DNA of 64,000 nucleotides from DATHTC01 sp963746805 (GCA_963746805.1 CAVVCQ010000001.1:248001-312000), one strand, 5' to 3'. Numbered from the stretch's first letter, positions 44,497-54,586 are shown. The notes: generated from the letters alone by a model not told the origin. Program-made: numbers and translations.

Positions 44497-47054
44497 TCCT
44501 CGGCTCCGGGCCGATCCGCATCGGCCAGGCGTGCGAGTTCGACTACGCCGGCGCGCAGGCGTGCCGCGTGCTCCGGCGCGAGGGCTTCCGCGTCGTGCTC
44601 GTGAACTCGAACCCGGCCACGATCATGACCGACCCCGAGTGGGCCGACGCGACCTACCTCGAGCCGCTCGACGCGGGCACGGTGGCCGAGGTCATCGCGC
44701 GCGAGCGGCCGGACGCGATCCTGCCGACGCTCGGCGGCCAGACCGCGCTCAACCTCGCGCTCGAGCTCGCGCCGCTCGGCGTCGAGCTGATCGGCGCCGA
44801 CCCCGAGGCGATCCGCCGCGCCGAGGACCGCGAGCGCTTCCGCGAGACCGTCTGCGCCGCCGGGCTCGAGGTGCCGCGCTCGGTCGTCGCGACGAGCCCC
44901 GACGTCGACTTCCCGGTGCCGGCGATCGTGCGGCCCGCCTTCACGCTCGGGGGCACCGGCGGCGGGATCGCGCACACGGCGGACGAGCTGCGCGCCGCGG
45001 TCGCGCACGGCCTCGCGGCGAGCCCGGTGGGCCAAGTGCTCGTCGAGGAGTACCTCGCGGGCTGGCAGGAGCACGAGCTCGAGGTGATCGTCGACGCCGC
45101 CGGGAACGCGATCGTCGTCTGCTCGATCGAGAACCTCGACCCGATGGGCGTCCACACGGGCGACTCGTGGACGGTGGCGCCGCAGCAGACGCTCGACGAT
45201 CCGACCTACCAGCGACTCCGGGCCGCCGCGTTCGCGACCGCGCGCGCCGTCGGCGTCGCCACGGGCGGCGCGAACGTGCAGTTCGCCGTCCACCCCGAGA
45301 CGCTCGAGGTGCGGGTGATCGAGATGAACCCGCGCGTCTCCCGCTCGTCGGCGCTCGCCTCGAAGGCGACCGGGGTGCCGATCGCCAAGCTCGCGGCGCT
45401 GCTCGCGGTCGGGTACACGCTCGACGAGCTCCCGAACGACATCACCGGAACGGCCACGGCCGCCTTCGAGCCCGCGCTCGACTACGTCGCGGTGAAGGCG
45501 CCGCGATTCGAGTTCGAGAAGTTCCCCTGGGCCGACCGGCGCCTCGGGGCCGAGATGCGCGCGATCGGCGAGGCGCTCGGGCTCGGTCGCACGTTCGCCG
45601 AGGCGTTCCGCAAGGCGTTCGAGGGCCGCGAGGCGCCGCCGGTCCCGTTCGACGAGTCAATGCTGGGCGAGCCCGTGCCGGAGCGGTGGGACCTGCTGCT
45701 CGAGGCGGCGCGGCGCGGGCTCGACCTGCCGGGCATCCATCCGTACTTCGCCGACCGGCTGCGGGAGCTCGCCGCCGCGCCTCCCGCGACGGGCCGCCCG
45801 CGGCGGCTCGCGGTGGACTCGTGCGCGGGCGAGTTCGACGCGCGGACGCCGTACTACTACGTCACGCACGAGGGCGAGGACGAGGGGCCGCCGCCCTCCG
45901 GTCGTGCCGTGATCGTGCTCGGCGGGGGGCCGAACCGGATCGGGCAGGCGATCGAGTTCGACTACTGCTGCGTCCACGCGGCGCGCGCGCTCCGGACGCT
46001 CGGCTACGAGGCCGTGCTCGTGAACTCGAACCCGGAGACGGTCTCCACCGACTACGACTCCTGCGACCGCCTCTACCTCGAGCCGCTCACCGCCGAGCGC
46101 GTCCTCGAGATCTGCGAGCTGGAGCAGCCCGTCGGCGTCGCGGTCTCGTTCGGCGGACAGACGCCGCTCGGGCTCGCGCCGGCGCTGGAGGCGGCCGGAG
46201 TGCCGCTGCTCGGCTCGCCGCTCGGCGCGATCGACGCGGCGGAGGACCGCGTCGCCTTCGCCGCGCTCGTCGGCGAGCTCGCGCCACCATGGGGGAGCGC
46301 CGCGGACGCCGCGGAGGCGCGTGCGGTCGCGGAGCGGCTCGGCTACCCGGTGCTCGTCCGGCCGCACCACGTCCTCGGCGGACGCGGCATCCACGTCGCG
46401 CGCAGCGCCGACGAGCTGGACGTCTCGGGCCCGTGCCTCGTCGACCGCTTCCTCGAGGGAGCGCTCGAGCTCGACGTCGACGCGCTCTGCGACGGCGAGG
46501 ATGCGTGGGTCGCGGCGATCCTCGAGCACGTCGAGCCGGTCGGCGCGCACTCGGGCGACTCGGCCTGCGTGATCCCGGCGCCGTCGGTCACGCCAGAGCT
46601 CGAGGCCGAGATCCGGGCCATCGCCTCGACGGTCGCGCTCGGCCTCGGCGCCCGGGGCCTGCTCAACCTCCAGCTCGCGGTGCACGAGCGTCGCCTGTTC
46701 GTGCTCGAGGCGAACCCGCGGGCGTCGCGCACCGTGCCGTTCGTGGCGAAGGCGACCGAGGTGCCGCTCGTGGAGCACGCGGTGCGACTGCTGCTCGGCG
46801 CCCGGCTGGCCGAGCTCCGCCTGCCCGAGCGGGCCGAGCCGACGCGCGCCTGGGCGAAGGAGGCCGTGTTCCCCGTCGAGCGCTTCCCCGGCGCGGACGT
46901 GCGCGGGCCCGAGATGCGATCGACCGGCGAGGTCATGGCCGGCGGGCGCACCCCGCGCGAGGCCTACGCGCGGGCGCTGCGCGCGGCGGGCCGGTCGCGC
47001 CGTGGCGGCAAGGTGCTCGCGCCGCTGCAGCAAGCGCGACAATCGCCGCCGTGA
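44463..47054 (+). CDS. carB: Carbamoyl-phosphate synthase large subunit lacking the allosteric domain
   Basis: 863 residues, against about 1050-1100 normally. The carboxyphosphate half is present (TILILGSGPIRIGQACEFDY; RPAFTLGGTGGGIA; VIEMNPRVSRSSALASKATG), as is the carbamoyl-phosphate half (VIVLGGGPNRIGQAIEFDYC from about residue 481; RPHHVLGGRGIHVA; VLEANPRASRTVPFVAKATE). The linking oligomerisation domain is reduced to about 80 residues. The protein stops soon after STGEVMAGGRTPREAYARAL, so the C-terminal MGS-like domain that binds UMP/ornithine is absent. The reading frame is clean throughout. Regulation may therefore rest on ArgR rather than on allostery. Confidence 0.93.
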   Translation: MPKRTDLRTILILGSGPIRIGQACEFDYAGAQACRVLRREGFRVVLVNSNPATIMTDPEWADATYLEPLDAGTVAEVIARERPDAILPTLGGQTALNLALELAPLGVELIGADPEAIRRAEDRERFRETVCAAGLEVPRSVVATSPDVDFPVPAIVRPAFTLGGTGGGIAHTADELRAAVAHGLAASPVGQVLVEEYLAGWQEHELEVIVDAAGNAIVVCSIENLDPMGVHTGDSWTVAPQQTLDDPTYQRLRAAAFATARAVGVATGGANVQFAVHPETLEVRVIEMNPRVSRSSALASKATGVPIAKLAALLAVGYTLDELPNDITGTATAAFEPALDYVAVKAPRFEFEKFPWADRRLGAEMRAIGEALGLGRTFAEAFRKAFEGREAPPVPFDESMLGEPVPERWDLLLEAARRGLDLPGIHPYFADRLRELAAAPPATGRPRRLAVDSCAGEFDARTPYYYVTHEGEDEGPPPSGRAVIVLGGGPNRIGQAIEFDYCCVHAARALRTLGYEAVLVNSNPETVSTDYDSCDRLYLEPLTAERVLEICELEQPVGVAVSFGGQTPLGLAPALEAAGVPLLGSPLGAIDAAEDRVAFAALVGELAPPWGSAADAAEARAVAERLGYPVLVRPHHVLGGRGIHVARSADELDVSGPCLVDRFLEGALELDVDALCDGEDAWVAAILEHVEPVGAHSGDSACVIPAPSVTPELEAEIRAIASTVALGLGARGLLNLQLAVHERRLFVLEANPRASRTVPFVAKATEVPLVEHAVRLLLGARLAELRLPERAEPTRAWAKEAVFPVERFPGADVRGPEMRSTGEVMAGGRTPREAYARALRAAGRSRRGGKVLAPLQQARQSPP

Positions 47055-47437
47055 TCGTCGCGCTCCACGTCGCCAGCGGCGCCCTCGCAGGGGCGCTCGC
47101 CGGCTCGCGCTCGCGTGCAGCCGTGGTCGGGCCGGTGCTCCATGCGGCCCTCGACGCGATTCCGCACCAGGACATCCCCTCGCGGCGGTTCGAGGAGGCG
47201 AGCGGAGTCGCAGCGCTGATCCTGCTCGCGTCGCGCCGCGGGATCGACGCCGCTGTCGTCGGAGGCGCGCTCTCGGCTGCGCCCGACCTCGAGCACGTCC
47301 TGCCGCTCCCGAAGCCGGGCGGGAAGGGGCTCTTTCCGAGCCACCGCCTGCCGCACGGCGGCGACGGCAGGGCCGTGCCGGCGTGGGTGCAGCTCGCCCT
47401 CGCGGCTGCGATCCTGGCGGCGCTCGCACGCCGCTGA
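47051..47437 (+). CDS. Small membrane protein, metal-dependent hydrolase-like (DUF457-like)
   Basis: 128 residues with three to four hydrophobic segments. The N-terminal HVASGALAGALAGSRSRAAV and the pattern H-x3-D (VLHAALDAIPHQDIP), then GALSAAPDLEHVLP and SHRLPHGG, resemble small membrane-bound YdjM-like hydrolases, whose His/Asp residues bind metal. GTG overlaps the carB stop. No biochemical role is assigned. Confidence 0.6.
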   Translation: MIVALHVASGALAGALAGSRSRAAVVGPVLHAALDAIPHQDIPSRRFEEASGVAALILLASRRGIDAAVVGGALSAAPDLEHVLPLPKPGGKGLFPSHRLPHGGDGRAVPAWVQLALAAAILAALARR

Positions 47438-47454
47438 GTTTCGCTCGGCGCCTC

Positions 47455-47910
47455 CTAACCCGGGAGATCGAGGTCCCTCAGCCGGTCGAGCACGGCGTCG
47501 AGCGGCACCGTCTGCGCGGCGAAGCGCAGGAGCAGGGCCGTCGTCCCGCCGATCGCGTCGGCCCGCTGGGCCTCGTCGACCGCGCGCACGAGCCCGGCCC
47601 GGAGCGCGTCCTCGACCTCCTCGTCGTCGAGGTCGTGCCGCGCCTGCAGCCGCTCGCGCCCCGCCTCGCCGGCGAACGCGAGGAGCACCTGCTCGCGGGA
47701 GACGTCGAGCTCGCAGGCCGCGCCGTCGATCGCCGCGATCACGAGGCGCTCGCCGAGCTCGGCGTTCGACTGCGGCTCGACGAAGGGCCGCGGCTCGCAA
47801 GGGTCGGCCGTCTCGGGCGGCCGATAATTCCCGCCGCCGAGGGCGACGTAGGCGAGGACGAGCGTGGCCGCCACGACTGCCGAGCCGATGAGGAGCAGCC
47901 GTGCGCTCAC
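47455..47910 (-). CDS. Membrane-anchored protein of unknown function
   Basis: 151 residues. One N-terminal helix (LLLIGSAVVAATLVLAYVAL) acts as an uncleaved anchor or signal. The outside part is helical and acidic (LVIAAIDGAACELDVSREQV, RHDLDDEEVEDALRAGLVRA). GTG overlaps the stop of the MFS gene upstream on the same strand, so the two are co-expressed. No family recognised. Confidence 0.6.
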   Translation of the reverse strand: MSARLLLIGSAVVAATLVLAYVALGGGNYRPPETADPCEPRPFVEPQSNAELGERLVIAAIDGAACELDVSREQVLLAFAGEAGRERLQARHDLDDEEVEDALRAGLVRAVDEAQRADAIGGTTALLLRFAAQTVPLDAVLDRLRDLDLPG

Positions 47911-49242
47911 GCCTCAGTCCTGCGCGGGACGGTGAGGACGGCGACCGCGACCGCTGCGAGGGAGAGCAGCGCCCCGAGGAGGAACGGCCGCGAGAAGGCG
48001 GACGTGACGGCGCGGTCGACGATGTCGTCGAGCGACCGCTGCAGCCCCGCGACCGCCGAGCGCTCGTCGTCTTCCGGCTCGATCGCGGCGAACGCGGGGT
48101 CGAGGTCGGGGATGCTGCCGTCGGCGTCACCGAGGCGGACGGCGAGCGCAGTCGCGAGCTCGAGCTTCGTCCCGGGCGAGATGCGGGCGTCGAGCAGCCG
48201 GGCCGCGCCCGCCTCCTCGGCCGCGATGCTCTGCCGGTCGAGGTCGGCGACGAGGAGCGGCGTGAGCAGCAGCAGGCCGAGGACGATCCCCGCGTGGCGG
48301 GCCGCGACCGTGACGGCACCGTGGAGCGCCTGCGGCCCGCGGCCGACGAGCGCCGCCTCCGTCAGGCCCGAGAAGGCGAGGGCGAGCCCCGCGCCGACGA
48401 GCAGCTGCGGCGGGATCGTCCAGCCCCAGGCCGCTCCGGGGAGCAGGCCGAGCGCGGCGAGGCCGCCCGTGACGAGCGTGGCGCCGGCGGCCGACCGCGC
48501 GCGCATGTCGGGCACGCGCCCGGCGACCCGCGCCGTCGCCAGCGCCGCGAGCGGCAGCGCCGTCACGACTGCGGCGGCCTCGACCGGGGACAGGCCCCAG
48601 CCCTCGATCAGGAGCAGGACGACGAGGAAGAGCGCCGCGGCGAGCCCGGCGGAGACGAGCGCGAGCGCCACGTTGGGCCCGATCAGCACGCGCGAGCGCG
48701 GCGCCACGCCCGCGGCCGTGCCGCGGAGCCCGAGCGGCGAACGGCAGCGCCGCGAGCGCGAGCGGCGCCTGCACCGCGAACACGGCCCGCCACGAGATCG
48801 TCTCCGTGAGCACGCCTCCCGCCGCCGGCCCGAGCGCCGCGCCGACCGTCCCGGCTGCGACCCAGACCGCCACGGCCCGCCGCTGCGACGCGACGAGCGG
48901 TGGGAGGAGCTCGAGCGCCGCGACGACCACCGCCGCCCCGCCGAGCGCCTGCACCGCGCGCAGGCCGACGAGCCCGCCGAAGCCGGGCGCGACCGCACAG
49001 CCGAGGGACGCGAGCGCGAACAGGACGAGCCCGCCGACGAACGACCACCCGGCCGCGCGGCGCACGAGCAGCGCGGCCGGTACCGCCCCGACGGCGAGCG
49101 CGATGTTGAAGGCGGTCAGGACCCAGTGCAGGTCGCCGAGCGCGACGTCGAGCTCGCGGTAGATCGCGGGCAGCGCCAGCACCGCGATCGACGAGTCCGC
49201 GAGCACGAGCCCGACCGCGAGGCAGATCGCCGCGACGCGCAT
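47907..49242 (-). CDS. MFS transporter, DHA2 drug-efflux-like, one frameshift
   Basis: About 444 residues after correction. The N-terminal half has VGLVLADSSIAVLALPAIYR (D-S motif at helix 1), then LHWVLTAFNIALAVGAVPAA and the motif C-like GAALGPAAGGVLTETISWRA of drug/H+ antiporters. The second half is VLIGPNVALALVSAGLAAAL and onward. One extra base near 48740 breaks the frame after ALPFA; removing it gives 1335 nt. A long non-helical loop near residue 380 precedes the last helix. Substrate unknown. The ATG at 49242 is divergent from the next small gene. Confidence 0.83.
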
Positions 49243-49303
49243 GGAGCCCCATCATCCCTTCCGGACGATGCCCGCCGCGCGGACCTGCAAGAGTTTGCGG
49301 CGC

Positions 49304-49498
49304 GTGACGATCCTCCTGTTCATCATCGCCGCGGTGTTGTTCGTCGCCTGGATCGTCTCGCTGTTCCTGCTCGTGGTCGACTCGATCGGGGTCGGCGAAA
49401 AGATCCTGTGGTTCCTCGCCCTGACGCTGCTCGCGCCCTTCGCGATCCCGATCTATCTGGTGACGCGTCGCCGCCGGACGCAGGCCGAGCCCGTCTGA
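49304..49498 (+). CDS. Small two-helix membrane protein (PLDc_N-like)
   Basis: 64 residues. Two hydrophobic helices (ILLFIIAAVLFVAWIVSLFL, then KILWFLALTLLAPFAIPIYL) end in TRRRRTQ. The spacing and the Pro/Ile-Pro-Ile-Tyr in the second helix resemble the phospholipase D-nuclease N-terminal membrane domain family. I chose the GTG at 49304; an upstream ATG at 49241 would overlap the divergent MFS start and add a Pro/His-rich leader. Confidence 0.55.
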   Translation: MTILLFIIAAVLFVAWIVSLFLLVVDSIGVGEKILWFLALTLLAPFAIPIYLVTRRRRTQAEPV

Positions 49499-49540
49499 CG
49501 CGCGTTTGCGCGAACCGCGCGGGGGCGAGACTCACCCACC

Positions 49541-50023
49541 GTGCGCAACCCGAACTCGACCCTCGAACGTTTTCGCGACGTGCGAGTGGTGGACGCAGGT
49601 CTCATCGTGTGGTCGTTCGTCTGGCTGGCCGCCGGCGTGTACGTCTTCAGGGCCGTCGAGCAGCTGGAGGACTACGGCGGCACCGTCGTCACCGCGTCCG
49701 TCGGCCTGCAGCAGGCGAGCGACGGCCTCGTCCGCGCCGGGTCCGGGCTCCGCGAGACGGGCGACGCGCTCGGTCGCGTGCCGTTCGTCGGCGGCTCGCT
49801 CGACGCGCCGGTGCGCCGCACCGCGGACGACGTCGAGCGCATCGCCGTCACCGTCCGCCGCACCGCGCGACAGGCACGCGTGAACGGCGAGCAGACGCGT
49901 GACGGGGCCACCGAGGCGGCCGTCATCCTCGGGCTCGCCGTCGCGATCGTCCCGATCGTGCCCTTCGCCGTCCTCTACCTGCTGCTCCGCCCGCTCGTGG
50001 CGCAGCGGCTCGCGACCCCGTGA
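49541..50023 (+). CDS. Two-helix membrane protein of unknown function
   Basis: 160 residues. A helix near the N-terminus (VVDAGLIVWSFVWLAAGVYV) and one near the C-terminus (AAVILGLAVAIVPIVPFAVL) flank an extracytoplasmic, Val/Ala-rich helical segment (ASVGLQQASDGLVRAGSGLR, VRRTADDVERIAVTVRRTA). Its stop overlaps the start of the MMPL gene, so it may be an accessory of that transporter. No family recognised. Confidence 0.6.
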   Translation: MRNPNSTLERFRDVRVVDAGLIVWSFVWLAAGVYVFRAVEQLEDYGGTVVTASVGLQQASDGLVRAGSGLRETGDALGRVPFVGGSLDAPVRRTADDVERIAVTVRRTARQARVNGEQTRDGATEAAVILGLAVAIVPIVPFAVLYLLLRPLVAQRLATP

Positions 50024-52188
50024 ACGCGTTCGCCTGGCTGATCGTCCGGCTGCGCTGGCCGATCGTGCTCGCCTGGATCGCCGCCGCGGTCGCGGTCGTC
50101 GTCTACCTGCCGAGCCTCCAGGACTCCGGGGACGAGACCTCGCTCGTCGGCCTGGTGCCGAAGGACGCCGAGTCGCTGGCGGCCGGCGTGCGCTCGTCCG
50201 AGCTCTTCGACGTCCCGGTGATCACGCACACGGCGGTGGTGCAGCGCGATCCGGACGGGCTCTCGCGCGCGGCCCTGGAGCGCGTGGCGCGCCGGGCGAA
50301 GCGGGTGTCGGACGGGGAGGTCGGGGAGCTGCGGGAGATCGAGGGCGCCCTCCCGATCGCGAACGCGCGCGGCCTCGTCCCCGGCTCCCGCGAGACCGGG
50401 ACGACGGCGATCACGTATCTCTTCTTCGACCCGACGGAAACCGACCTCGACGACCAGGACGAGCTGACGCGGCTGTACGCCCGGCGCACCGTCGCCGACG
50501 ACGCGGTCGTCGGCGCGACCGGCGCGGTTCCGGCGCGGCTGGAGGAGTGGCGAGCGATCGCCGAGGGCCTCCCCTGGGTCACGGCCGCCACGATCGCCGC
50601 CATCGCGCTCATCCTCGGGATCCACTTCCGCTCGCCGATCGCGCCGCTCGTGACGCTCGTGGCCGCGGCGACGGCCTACCTCGTCTCGCTCCGGACCGTC
50701 GGCGTCGTCGGGAAGGAGCTCGGCGTGACGATCCCGCGCGACGCGGAGCCCATCCTCGTCGTGCTGCTGCTCGGCGTCGTCACCGACTACGCCGTCTTCT
50801 TCCTGCACGGGTTCCGGGAACGCCTCGCCGCCGGCGAGGACCGGCTGCGGGCGGCGGAGGGCGCGACCGCCGAGTATCTGCCGATCGTCGTCACCGCGGG
50901 TCTCATCGTCGCCGGAGGGACGCTCGCGCTCGTCGCCGGGCAGCTCGCCTTCTTCCGTGCATTCGGGCCCGGCATGGCGCTCACGGTCGCGATCAGCCTG
51001 CTCGTCGCCATCACCTTCGTGCCGGCGGCGCTGGCGATCCTCGGCGCGCGGGTGTTCTGGCCGTGGCGGGCCCACGAGGAGGAGCCGCCGCCCGAGCGGG
51101 CCGGCCGCCTCGCGCGCTTCGCGACGACGCGTCCGGTGGCGCTCGTGATCGTCCTCGTCTCGGTCGGTCTCCTCGCGGTGGCCGCCCGCAGCATGCTCGA
51201 GACCGACCTCGGGATCAGCCAGATCCGCGGCCTCCCGGCCGACTCGGAGCCGAAGCGGGCCGCGGAGGCGGCCGAGCGTGGGTTCGCGCCCGGGATTCTT
51301 TCGCCCACGGTGCTGCTGCTCGAAGGGGTCGACCGCCGGCTCGACCTCCCCGGGCTCGTGCGCCTGCAGCGGGCGTTGGCCGAGGAGCCGGGGGTCGCCG
51401 CGGCGGTCGGGCCGGCGAGCCCGCTCGCGCGCGAGATCCCCGGGCTCGTATTCGGCCGGGAGGAGTCGGCGCGCTACCTGCTCGTGCTCGACCGAGAGCC
51501 GCAGGGGAGCTCCGCGATCGAGATCGTGCAGCGCCTTCGTGAGCGCGTCCCGGCGCTGCTCGACGAGGCAGGGCTCCCGGACGCCCGGGTGCGCGTCGCC
51601 GGCGACACGGCGCTCGCGGACGAGACGGTCGAGACGATCTCGGAGGACCTCCTACGGATCGGGATCGCCGCGTTCCTCGTCAACTTCCTCCTGCTCGTCG
51701 TCTTCCTTCGCGCCGTCCTCGCACCGCTCTACCTGGTGCTCTGCTCGACCCTCGCGCTCGCCGCGAGCATCGGCCTGACGACGCTGGTGTTCCAGGGCCT
51801 CCTCGGGCACGACGACCTGACCTACCACGTGCCCTTCGCGGTGGCGGTGCTGCTGCTCTCGCTCGGCTCCGACTACAACGTCTTCGTCGTCGGACGGATC
51901 TGGAAGCAGGCCGAGCGGATGCCGCTGCGAGAGGCGATCGCCGTCACCGCGCCGCGGGCCTCGCGTGCGATCACGGTCGCGGGGCTCGCGCTGGCGGCCT
52001 CGTTCGCGGCGCTCGCGCTGATCGACCTGCGCCAGTTCCGCGAGTTCGCGTTCGCGATGGTGGTCGGAATCCTCCTCGACGCCTTCCTCGTCCGCTCGCT
52101 GCTCATCCCGGCGCTGATCTCGCTGTTCGGCGAGCGCAGCTGGTGGCCGTGGCGGCGCCGCATCGACCCGGCACTCGAAGGCGCCTAG
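50020..52188 (+). CDS. MMPL/RND-family transporter
   Basis: 722 residues in two repeats, each with one helix, a large outside loop and a group of five helices. Helix 4 of repeat 1 carries VVTDYAVFFLHGFRERLAAG and that of repeat 2 LGSDYNVFVVGRIWKQAE, the Asp-Tyr pairs that mark MMPL proton relays. AEYLPIVVTAGLIVAGGTLA is a typical helix 5 pattern. Such proteins export lipids or hydrophobic compounds using the proton gradient. GTG overlaps the preceding gene's stop. The cargo is unknown. Confidence 0.88.
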   Translation: MNAFAWLIVRLRWPIVLAWIAAAVAVVVYLPSLQDSGDETSLVGLVPKDAESLAAGVRSSELFDVPVITHTAVVQRDPDGLSRAALERVARRAKRVSDGEVGELREIEGALPIANARGLVPGSRETGTTAITYLFFDPTETDLDDQDELTRLYARRTVADDAVVGATGAVPARLEEWRAIAEGLPWVTAATIAAIALILGIHFRSPIAPLVTLVAAATAYLVSLRTVGVVGKELGVTIPRDAEPILVVLLLGVVTDYAVFFLHGFRERLAAGEDRLRAAEGATAEYLPIVVTAGLIVAGGTLALVAGQLAFFRAFGPGMALTVAISLLVAITFVPAALAILGARVFWPWRAHEEEPPPERAGRLARFATTRPVALVIVLVSVGLLAVAARSMLETDLGISQIRGLPADSEPKRAAEAAERGFAPGILSPTVLLLEGVDRRLDLPGLVRLQRALAEEPGVAAAVGPASPLAREIPGLVFGREESARYLLVLDREPQGSSAIEIVQRLRERVPALLDEAGLPDARVRVAGDTALADETVETISEDLLRIGIAAFLVNFLLLVVFLRAVLAPLYLVLCSTLALAASIGLTTLVFQGLLGHDDLTYHVPFAVAVLLLSLGSDYNVFVVGRIWKQAERMPLREAIAVTAPRASRAITVAGLALAASFAALALIDLRQFREFAFAMVVGILLDAFLVRSLLIPALISLFGERSWWPWRRRIDPALEGA

Positions 52189-52207
52189 GCGTTCGTACAC
52201 TCGGCGC

Positions 52208-54586
52208 GTGCGCCCGGACGCGCTCGACGCCCTGGACTTCCCCGCGATCGCGGAGCGGCTCGCGCACGCGGCCGGCACGACGCCCGGGGCGGCGCTCGCG
52301 CGGGCGCTGACGCCCTCGCCCGAGCCGGACGAGGTCGCGCGGCGCCAGACCCTCACCGCGGAGGCCGTCGCCCTCCTCGACGAGGCCGCGGAGCCGCCGC
52401 TCGAGCGGATCGCCGACGTGCGCGAGGCCGCCGAGCTCGCGGCCCGCGGCGGCGTGCTCGCGACCGACGCGCTCGCCCGAATCGCGGCGACCGTGCGCGG
52501 CGGGCTCGCGCTGCGGGGCGCGCTCGACGACGCGACGGAGCTCGCGCCGCTGCTCCGGGAGCGGGCGACCGCGGTCGACCCCACGCTGGCGTCGCTTGCC
52601 GCCTCGCTGGAGCGCTGTGTCGAGGAGGACGGCTCCGACCTCCGCGACACGGCCTCCCCGCTCCTCCGGCGGCTGCGCAAGGAGCTCCGCGAGGGCCGCC
52701 ACCGCGTCGCCGAGGAGCTGCGACGGCTCGCGCGCGACCCGTCGCTCCGCGAGCACCTGCAGGAGGAGTTCGTGGCGGAGCGCGGTGGGCGGCCGGTGCT
52801 CGCGGTCAAGGCGAGCGCGCGTCGGAGCGTGCCCGGGATCGTCCACGACTCCTCGGGCTCGGGTCAGACCCTCTTCGTCGAGCCGTTCGCGGTTGTCGAG
52901 CTGAGCAACCGGCAGTCCGAGGTCGCCGGCGCCGAGCGCGAGGAGACGACGCGGATCCTCCGCGAGCTCTCGGACGCGGTCGGCGCCCGCGCCGAGGCGC
53001 TCGCCGCGCTCGTCGAGGCGGCCGCGGAGATCGACCTCGCGCTCGCGTGCGGGACGCTCTCGCGCGGCTGGCGCGGGGCGCCCGTCGAGGTGTCGGACGG
53101 GGTCCGGCTCCTCGCCGCGCGGCACCCGCTGCTCGATCCAGCGGCGGCCGTCCCGATCGACCTCGACCTCGACGACCTGCGGGCGCTCGTCGTCAGCGGC
53201 CCAAACACCGGCGGGAAGACCGTCGCGCTGAAGACGCTCGGCCTCGCGGCGCTCCTCCACCAGGCGGGGCTGCGGCCGCCGGCCGAGGTCGCAGCGCTGC
53301 CGGTGTTCGACCGCGTCCTCGCCGACATCGGCGACCCGCAGTCGATCGAGATGAGCCTCTCGACCTTCTCCGGACACCTGCGGAACCTGATCGCGATCCT
53401 CGACGACGCGTCGCCGCGCTCGCTCGTGCTCGTGGACGAGCTCGCGTCCGGCACCGACCCGGTCGAGGGCTCGGCACTCGCGCAGGCGCTGCTCGAGCGG
53501 CTGGCGACGCAGGCGCGGCTCACGGTGGTGACGACGCACTACCCCGAGCTCAAGGAGTGGGCGAGCGCGACGGAGGGCGCGGCGAACGCGGCGACGGCGC
53601 TCGACCCGGCCACGCACGAGCCGCTGTACCGGGTCGCGCTCGGCCGTCCCGGCGTCTCGCACGCGCTCGAGACGGCCGACCGGCTCGGGCTCGACGCGGG
53701 CGTGGTCGCCGCGGCGCGGGCGCGGGTCTCGCCCGAGCGGCTGCGGATCGCGGAGCTCCTCGCCGAGTCGGAGGCCGCCGAGCGCGCAGCGACCGAGGCC
53801 CGCGAGGCCGCCGAGGCGGAGCGGCGGGAGGCCGAGGCGCTCACGGCCCGAGCCGCCGCGCGGGAAGAGGAGCTCCGCGCCGAGGTGGCGGCGGTCCGTG
53901 CCTCGGCGCAGCACGAACGGGAGAAGGCGCTGGCCGAGGCCGAGCGCGACCTCGGCGCCGCGCGAGCCGAGCTCGCGGCGCTCCGCGAGGAGATCCGCGT
54001 CGCCCGGCGGCGCGACCGGGAGGTGCGGCGGAACGCGCCCGCGGCCGAGCGCGAGCGGGACCGGCGGCTCGGCGCCGCCTCGCAGCGTGCGGCGCGGGCG
54101 CAGCAGGAGCTCCGCGCCCTGGCCGAGCCGCTCGAGGCCCTCGCGCCGCTCGCGGTCGGCGACCCCGTCGAGGCATCGGAGCTCGGGATCCGCGGGACGA
54201 TCGTCGCGATCGACGGGGAGGAGGCCGAGGTCGCGGGGACGGCGGGGCAGCGCGTCCGGATCGCGGTCTCCCGTCTTCGCCCCGACGCCGGCGCGGCGCC
54301 GGCCGCCGAGCAGCCGCCCGCGGTGCGCGTGCTCGCGGCTGCCCGCGGCGACGTCTCGGACGAGCTCGACGTCCGCGGCCGCTCCTCCCAGGAGGCTCGG
54401 GAGGCGGTGCGGGCGTTCGTCGACGACGCCGCCCTCGCCGGTCTCGGGAGCGTCCGCGTCGTCCACGGGCGCGGCACCGGTGCCCTGCGCAGCGCCGTGC
54501 GCGACGAGCTCGACCGTCACCCGCTCGTGGAGGGGCGCGAGAGCGACTCGGCGGACGGCGCCACGGTCGTGACCATTGGCCGCTGA
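52208..54586 (+). CDS. mutS2: MutS2 ATPase with Smr domain
   Basis: 792 residues. The N-terminal part is the MutS core/lever region. The ATPase has VVSGPNTGGKTVALKTLG (Walker A, about residue 330), SLSTFSGHLRNL, LVLVDELASGTDPVEGSALA (Walker B) and VVTTHYPELKEWA. A coiled coil (about 505-610, Glu/Ala/Arg-rich) precedes a KOW-like segment (GIRGTIVAIDGEEAEVAGTA) and the C-terminal Smr domain (ELDVRGRSSQEAREAV, VVHGRGTGALRSAV). In Bacillus, MutS2 splits collided ribosomes. Here the next gene encodes an acVLRF1-type release factor, which supports a ribosome-rescue role over DNA mismatch repair. GTG start. Confidence 0.93.
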   Translation: MRPDALDALDFPAIAERLAHAAGTTPGAALARALTPSPEPDEVARRQTLTAEAVALLDEAAEPPLERIADVREAAELAARGGVLATDALARIAATVRGGLALRGALDDATELAPLLRERATAVDPTLASLAASLERCVEEDGSDLRDTASPLLRRLRKELREGRHRVAEELRRLARDPSLREHLQEEFVAERGGRPVLAVKASARRSVPGIVHDSSGSGQTLFVEPFAVVELSNRQSEVAGAEREETTRILRELSDAVGARAEALAALVEAAAEIDLALACGTLSRGWRGAPVEVSDGVRLLAARHPLLDPAAAVPIDLDLDDLRALVVSGPNTGGKTVALKTLGLAALLHQAGLRPPAEVAALPVFDRVLADIGDPQSIEMSLSTFSGHLRNLIAILDDASPRSLVLVDELASGTDPVEGSALAQALLERLATQARLTVVTTHYPELKEWASATEGAANAATALDPATHEPLYRVALGRPGVSHALETADRLGLDAGVVAAARARVSPERLRIAELLAESEAAERAATEAREAAEAERREAEALTARAAAREEELRAEVAAVRASAQHEREKALAEAERDLGAARAELAALREEIRVARRRDREVRRNAPAAERERDRRLGAASQRAARAQQELRALAEPLEALAPLAVGDPVEASELGIRGTIVAIDGEEAEVAGTAGQRVRIAVSRLRPDAGAAPAAEQPPAVRVLAAARGDVSDELDVRGRSSQEAREAVRAFVDDAALAGLGSVRVVHGRGTGALRSAVRDELDRHPLVEGRESDSADGATVVTIGR

